DNA of 33,202 nucleotides, from the NCBI RefSeq assembly GCF_016862375.1, contig NZ_BOMV01000014.1, positions 1 to 33,202 of the forward strand. The letters are read 5' to 3'. The notes beneath the pieces were generated by a model. It saw only the letters and a list, made by a program, of their open reading frames with translations, was not told the DNA's origin and ran no database searches. Positions 29,579 through 33,202 of the stretch are shown here, piece after piece. The first letter of the stretch is position 1; each line of letters begins with the position of its first letter. Position numbers and translations under genes: made by a program. This stretch comes from Paractinoplanes rishiriensis. Its GTDB lineage: Bacteria; Actinomycetota; Actinomycetes; Mycobacteriales; Micromonosporaceae.

Positions 29579-31498
29579 CTATTTGTCGAGGCACTGCTGG
29601 ACGGCGGCGAGCAGCTGCGTCTTCGAGAAAGGCTTCTCCACCAGGGGCACCTCGGGGTCCAAAGTGCCCTGTGAGGCCAGCGCCGGGCGGGCGTAACCGG
29701 ACATGAACAGCACCGAGGCGCCGGGGGAGACCTGGGTGAACCGGTCGGCCAGGTCCTTGCCCAGCATGTGCGGCATCACCACGTCGGTGAGCAGCACGTC
29801 GATCCGGGGGTGGCCGGCCGCCAGGGTGAGCGCGGTGGGGCCGTCGGCGGCGATCAGCACCTCGTGGCCGGCGCCGGCCAGGATGCGGTAGAGGACGTCG
29901 CGCAGGGCCGGCTCGTCCTCGACGGCCAGGATCGTGCCGCGGTGGTAGTCGGCGGGCACCTGCTCGGCGGGGGCCTCGACCTCGGCCGGCTGGGCGTCGG
30001 TGCCGGGCAGCAGGATCGTGAACGTGGTGCCGAGGCCCTGCTCGGAGAAGATGCTCAGGTCGCCGCCGGCCGCGGTGACGATGCCGTACACGGTGGCCAG
30101 GCCCAGGCCGGTGCCCTTGCCGGCCGGCTTGGTGGTGTAGAACGGCTCGAACGCGCGCTCGATCACCTCGGGCGGCATGCCGGTGCCGGTGTCGCTGACC
30201 CGCAGCCGCACGTATTGGCCGGCGTGCAGGTGCGGGCGGCCGGCGGCGTACTCCTGGTCGACCGCGAAGTCGCAGGTCTCGATGGTGATGGTGCCGCCAC
30301 GTGGCATCGCGTCCCGGGCGTTGACCGCGAGGTTGACCAGCACCTGGTCGAGCTGGCCGGGATCGGCGGTCACCGCGGGCAGGCCCTCGCTCAGCCGCAC
30401 GTCCAGGGTGATGTGCTCGCCGATGGAGCGGCGCAGCATCTGCTCGACCTCGGTGACCACCTCGTTGAGGTTGAGCGGCCGGGGGCGTACCACCTCCCGC
30501 TTGGCGAAGGCGAGCAGCTGGTGGGTCAGGTCGGCGCCGCGCTGGGCGGCCTTGGTGATCTGGGCGGCGTCCCCGGCGATCTCGGCGAGGCCGTGCTCGG
30601 CGGCGCTCTCGGCGATGAACGTGGCGTAGTTGCTGATCACCGCGATCAGGTTGTTGAAGTCGTGCGCCACCCCGCCGGCCAGCTGGCCCAGGCCCTCGAG
30701 GCGCTGCGCACGCTGCAACTGGGCCTCGACCCGGGCGCGTTCCGCCTCGGCCTGCATCTGGAGGAAGCGTTCCCGGGCCCGGATCCGGTCGGTGATGTCC
30801 CGGATCACCGCGCACCGGATCCGGCCGTCGTCGGTGGGCAGCATGCTGACCGACACCTCGACCGGCACGGTGCAGCCGTCGTTGCGGTGCGCCACGGTGG
30901 GCGGCTCGTCCGGGTCGGTGCCGGTCGGTGCGCCGAGCGGCAGCGGCGGCACCAGCAGCTTGTCGATCTCCTTGCCGATCAGGCCGTGCCGGGTCAGCCC
31001 GAACAGGGTCTCGGCCTGGGTGTTGGCCAGTACCACCCGGCCATCGTCGCCGATCCCGACGAACGCGTCCGGCGCGGCTTCGAGGAGCGCCTGGAAGCTC
31101 GACTCGAGGCGTTCCCGGGCGCTGACCGCGCGGGCGATCACGGTGTAGCCGATCATCCCCTCGGCCGGGTCGCACAGCGGCGACATGGCGAGGGTGACCT
31201 GCAGCCAGCGCCCGTCCCGGTGCCGGCGGCGGGAACGGAACCGCTCCAGCCGGGCGCCGGCGGCCAGCAGCAGCACCATCTCGCGCTGGTCGGCGTGCCG
31301 GTCCTCGGGGATCAGCAGGTCGGCGCTGCGCCCGACGATCTCGGCGGCCGGGTAGCCGAACAGCTCCTCGGCGGCCGGATTCCAGGTGAGCACCGTGAAG
31401 TCCCGGTCGATCGTGTAGATCGCGTCGTGGGCGGACCGCACCATGTCCCGCAGCAGCTCCTCCGGCCGCCGTGATTCAGAACCGTGCGTTTCCCCCAT
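29579..31498 (-). CDS. PAS-PAS hybrid sensor histidine kinase with C-terminal receiver
   Basis: A 639-residue cytosolic hybrid kinase. Two PAS domains come first: about 18-125 (AIYTIDRDFTVLTWNPAAEELFGYPAAEIVG) and 135-240 (APDAFVGIGDDGRVVLANTQAETLFG). A coiled linker leads to the HisKA box LAGGVAHDFNNL with His279, then HATPase with Asn393 (NLAVNARDAMP), VSDTGTGMP, EPFYTTK and GKGTGLGLATV. The receiver (520-639) has AVEDEP, Asp572 (LLTDVVMP) and the conserved Lys (VEKPFSK). No membrane segment is seen, so the signal is internal. It may pass phosphate through its own receiver to the stand-alone receiver at 32424. ATG 31498 has a short AGG site. It is divergent from the second PF04672 methyltransferase, with only 61 bases between starts. 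Confidence 0.93.
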   Translation of the reverse strand: MGETHGSESRRPEELLRDMVRSAHDAIYTIDRDFTVLTWNPAAEELFGYPAAEIVGRSADLLIPEDRHADQREMVLLLAAGARLERFRSRRRHRDGRWLQVTLAMSPLCDPAEGMIGYTVIARAVSARERLESSFQALLEAAPDAFVGIGDDGRVVLANTQAETLFGLTRHGLIGKEIDKLLVPPLPLGAPTGTDPDEPPTVAHRNDGCTVPVEVSVSMLPTDDGRIRCAVIRDITDRIRARERFLQMQAEAERARVEAQLQRAQRLEGLGQLAGGVAHDFNNLIAVISNYATFIAESAAEHGLAEIAGDAAQITKAAQRGADLTHQLLAFAKREVVRPRPLNLNEVVTEVEQMLRRSIGEHITLDVRLSEGLPAVTADPGQLDQVLVNLAVNARDAMPRGGTITIETCDFAVDQEYAAGRPHLHAGQYVRLRVSDTGTGMPPEVIERAFEPFYTTKPAGKGTGLGLATVYGIVTAAGGDLSIFSEQGLGTTFTILLPGTDAQPAEVEAPAEQVPADYHRGTILAVEDEPALRDVLYRILAGAGHEVLIAADGPTALTLAAGHPRIDVLLTDVVMPHMLGKDLADRFTQVSPGASVLFMSGYARPALASQGTLDPEVPLVEKPFSKTQLLAAVQQCLDK

Positions 31499-31546
31499 AA
31501 CCGGACCTACATTAACGATTCGGCCCGCCCTCGGTACGGGTTTCCC

Positions 31547-31560
31547 TACGCTCGCAGAGG
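31547..31560 (+). promoter_or_regulatory. Candidate -10 element for a leaderless methyltransferase mRNA
   Basis: TACGCT at 31547-31552 fits the actinomycete -10 pattern TANNNT. The predicted start site would coincide with the GTG at 31560, giving a leaderless mRNA. No good -35 is visible. Confidence 0.4.
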
Positions 31561-32348
31561 TGGACGTGCCGGAGGTGGATCCGCAGCGACCCAGCGGTGC
31601 CCGGATCTATGACTACTACCTGGGCGGCCCGCACCACTTCGCGGCCGACCGGCAGGCCGCCGCCGTGGTGCTGGTGACCATCCCCGATCTGCCCGCGGTG
31701 CTGCGGGCCGGCCGCGACTTCCTGCGCCGGGCGGTCGCCACGGTAGCCGAGGCGGGCATCGACCAGTACCTGGACCTGGGCGCGGGCATCCCGGCGCCGG
31801 GTTCGGTCACCGAGGTGGCGCGGGCGGCCCGGCCGGAGTGCCGGGTGGTGTCGGTGGACGTGGACCCGGTCGCGGTGGTGCACGGCCGGCGGGTCGCGGG
31901 CGACGACCCGCACGCGGCGGTGGTGCTCGCCGACCTCACCGACGCCGACACGGTGCTCGGGTCGGAACCGGTGCGCCGGGTGCTCGACCCGGGCCGGCCG
32001 GTGTGCCTGCTCGCGGTCGCGGTGGCGCACTTCATCCCGGACACCGAACGGCTGGGGCGGGCGCTGGAGCGCTACCGGGACGCGGCGGCGCCGGGCAGCT
32101 ACCTGGTGATGTCGCACGCGAGCCACGAGGGCGACCCGCGGGCCGCCGAGCACATCCTGCGGGTCTACAACCGCACCACGTCGCCGATGATGCTGCGGGA
32201 GCGCGAGGAGTTCCGGGCCCTGTTCGGCGACTGGCGGCTGCTCCCGCCCGGCATCACCTGCGCGGGGGAATGGCGGCCCGCGGCGGACCAGGACAGCGCC
32301 GCGGCGCCCGGCCGCGAGGTCATCGTTGGAGTGGCCGTCAAGCCATAG
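31560..32348 (+). CDS. PF04672 S-adenosyl methyltransferase, copy 2
   Basis: A 262-residue SAM-dependent methyltransferase of the same family as the gene at 27473. It carries ARIYDYYLGGPHHFAADRQAA, YLDLGAGIPAPGSVTEVARAA (SAM loop), VVSVDVDPVAVVHGRRVAG and a C-terminal ARPAADQ-type end. It diverges from copy 1 in most of its length, so the two are old paralogues rather than a recent duplication. GTG 31560 is chosen because a TACGCT -10 hexamer would make it leaderless. GTG 31566 is an alternative, and an open frame reaches back to 31443 inside the divergent kinase gene. A receiver gene follows 75 bases downstream, which hints at linkage with the kinase system. Confidence 0.9.
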   Translation: MDVPEVDPQRPSGARIYDYYLGGPHHFAADRQAAAVVLVTIPDLPAVLRAGRDFLRRAVATVAEAGIDQYLDLGAGIPAPGSVTEVARAARPECRVVSVDVDPVAVVHGRRVAGDDPHAAVVLADLTDADTVLGSEPVRRVLDPGRPVCLLAVAVAHFIPDTERLGRALERYRDAAAPGSYLVMSHASHEGDPRAAEHILRVYNRTTSPMMLREREEFRALFGDWRLLPPGITCAGEWRPAADQDSAAAPGREVIVGVAVKP

Positions 32349-32423
32349 CGCGAAATCCCCCACATAGCGGACTGGTGGCGGCGCATGCTGGTGGGAACTG
32401 TCACCCAGCGTGCCGGAGCGGAC

Positions 32424-32846
32424 ATGGCCGTAGTACTCATCGCCGAGGACGACCAGGACATCGCCGTCATACTGACGAGGCTCCTGAAGCGGTCAGGGCA
32501 CACGGCGCTGCACGCGCCGGACGGTCAGGCGGCGCTCGACCTGGCGGTGGCCTCGCCGCCCGACCTGCTGCTCACCGACCTGGGGATGCCGAGGATGGAC
32601 GGGCTGGAGCTGACCCGGGCGGTGCGCGCCCACCCGGACCTGGGGTCGCTGCCGATCGTGATGCTCAGCGGCCACCTGCATCCGGGGGATTCCGGGCCGG
32701 TGGGGGCGGGGGTATGCGCGGTGCTGCTGAAGCCCTGCCCGAACGACCGGTTGCGCGCGGTGGTGCAGGACCTGATCGATCGCGGGCCGCATGCGCACCA
32801 GGGCGCGGACGCGGACTGCCCGGCGCATTGGCCGGTCTCGGCTTAG
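32424..32846 (+). CDS. Stand-alone receiver (CheY-like) response regulator
   Basis: A 140-residue single-domain receiver. It has AEDD at 7-10, Asp52 (LLTDLGMPRMDG), the switch Ser in VMLSGH and the Lys in LLKPCPN near 102, so all key residues are present. The last 20 residues are a non-conserved tail. No output domain is present, so it probably relays phosphate or acts by binding a partner. ATG 32424 has GGAGCGG five bases upstream; the frame begins earlier at 32385 without a site. Its closest companions are the hybrid kinase at 31498 and the methyltransferase at 31560. It resembles the receiver half of the 13952 protein at its N-terminus (MAVxxxAEDD), but keeps the Lys which that protein lacks. 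Confidence 0.9.
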   Translation: MAVVLIAEDDQDIAVILTRLLKRSGHTALHAPDGQAALDLAVASPPDLLLTDLGMPRMDGLELTRAVRAHPDLGSLPIVMLSGHLHPGDSGPVGAGVCAVLLKPCPNDRLRAVVQDLIDRGPHAHQGADADCPAHWPVSA

Positions 32847-32923
32847 TTCCTGCCGGGTCCGGTGGCAGTCCTGGTTGTCCACGCCATCCGAACCTTGTCG
32901 TCGCTTGATGCAGCGGGCGTGAC

Positions 32924-33108
32924 GAACATATCCGACAAAGAACGCTTTAATCTGACACGAGAGGCCCACCGAGGCCAGATCTTGGCGATTTACGGCCATC
33001 GGAGACTGCACGGATCAGTGCCGCCTCAGTGTCAAGGCTCATCCCCGAACAGCAGATCGACAACATCGCGTCGCGGACGAGCGCTAGCGGGGGACGTTTG
33101 CGGCAAAA
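32924..33108 (-). repeat. Interspersed non-coding element, copy B (inverted)
   Basis: Inverted copy of the element at 26873-27022. On the minus strand it runs from TTTTGCCGCAAACG at 33108 to TTGTCGGATATGTTC ending at 32924. It keeps a 33-base run identical to copy A (33044-33076). A central segment of about 45 bases (TTGACACTGAGGCGGCACTG and flanks) is absent from copy A. The element ends one base before the 13-bp array at 33110. The 32847-33202 stretch holds no gene. Confidence 0.85.
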
Positions 33109-33109
33109 A

Positions 33110-33202
33110 GGGTCGCGGTGCGGGGTCGCGGTGCGGGGTCGCGGTGCGGGGTCGCGGTGCGGGGTCGCGGTGCGGGGTCGCGGTGCGGGGTCGCGGTGCG
33201 GG
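33110..33202. repeat. 13-bp tandem array, about seven copies, cut by the window edge
   Basis: Perfect copies of GGGTCGCGGTGCG run to the end of the window and may continue. The unit is related to the arrays at 1-52 and 27099-27188. It abuts element copy B directly. Confidence 0.92.

Noticed and set aside
32850..32868. CTGCC and GGCAG arms after the stand-alone receiver, considered as a terminator
   Set aside because: The stem is only 5 bp with no T-tract, too weak to call.
26873..33108. The 27-33 kb block considered as a composite transposon
   Set aside because: No transposase or integrase is present, and neither element copy shows terminal inverted repeats or target duplications. Inversion of the block by recombination remains possible.

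Overview
The window is high-GC DNA with GTG and TTG starts, dense coding on both strands and stem-loop terminators that often lack a T-tract. The gene content points to a filamentous actinomycete, most likely Micromonosporaceae such as Actinoplanes. It includes two copies of the actinobacterial S-adenosyl methyltransferase family PF04672, an HelR-type RNA polymerase recycling ATPase, a transmembrane PASTA-less Ser/Thr kinase, a CebR-type cellobiose regulator and many exported carbohydrate-active enzymes. No rRNA, tRNA, CRISPR array, intact insertion sequence or phage gene was seen. The genus is an inference.

Layout. 0-5 kb: a 13-bp tandem array at the left edge, a secreted polysaccharide deacetylase, a small hypothetical gene, then helR with a 20-bp inverted repeat upstream that matches the rifamycin-associated element as I remember it, followed by an SRPBCC protein and a conserved hypothetical gene. 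5-9 kb: an exported GH15 glucan hydrolase, an aldo/keto reductase and a cutinase-family esterase. 9-12 kb: an aerolysin-like (ETX/MTX2) exported protein translationally coupled to a tiny secreted protein, divergent from an orphan membrane histidine kinase, with a 20-bp near-palindrome between them. 12-15.5 kb: alanine dehydrogenase (ald) divergent from an Lrp/AsnC regulator, a small MITE-like inverted repeat, a receiver-GAF protein and a small secreted DUF5666-like protein. 15.5-19 kb: a GH3 beta-glucosidase carrying a perfect CebR-type operator, and the divergent LacI/CebR-type gene.

19-26.4 kb: a membrane Ser/Thr kinase, a LamG-like secreted protein, a partner-switching set (STAS antagonist, HATPase anti-sigma factor, PAS-SpoIIE phosphatase), a DivIVA-like coiled-coil protein without the membrane-binding domain, and a GH26-type lipoprotein. 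26.4-33.2 kb: an approximately 1.1 kb gene-free stretch with three kinds of repeat, then a block with a PF04672 methyltransferase, an Asp/Glu-racemase-like protein, a small membrane protein, a PAS-PAS-HisKA-HATPase-receiver hybrid kinase, a second PF04672 methyltransferase and a stand-alone receiver. This last block lies between two inverted copies of a 150-185 bp non-coding element, each near a 13-bp tandem array.

How the genes work together. Three themes recur: secreted polysaccharide and lipid degradation (deacetylase, GH15, cutinase, GH3, GH26, LamG) with cellobiose control; signal transduction (three histidine-kinase or phosphatase sensors, two receivers, a partner switch, a Ser/Thr kinase); and antibiotic response (helR). 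The least explained parts are the composite repeat at 26.9-33.2 kb, the coupled pore-forming pair at 9.1-10.4 kb, and the two-way promoter and hairpin next to the rifamycin-type element.
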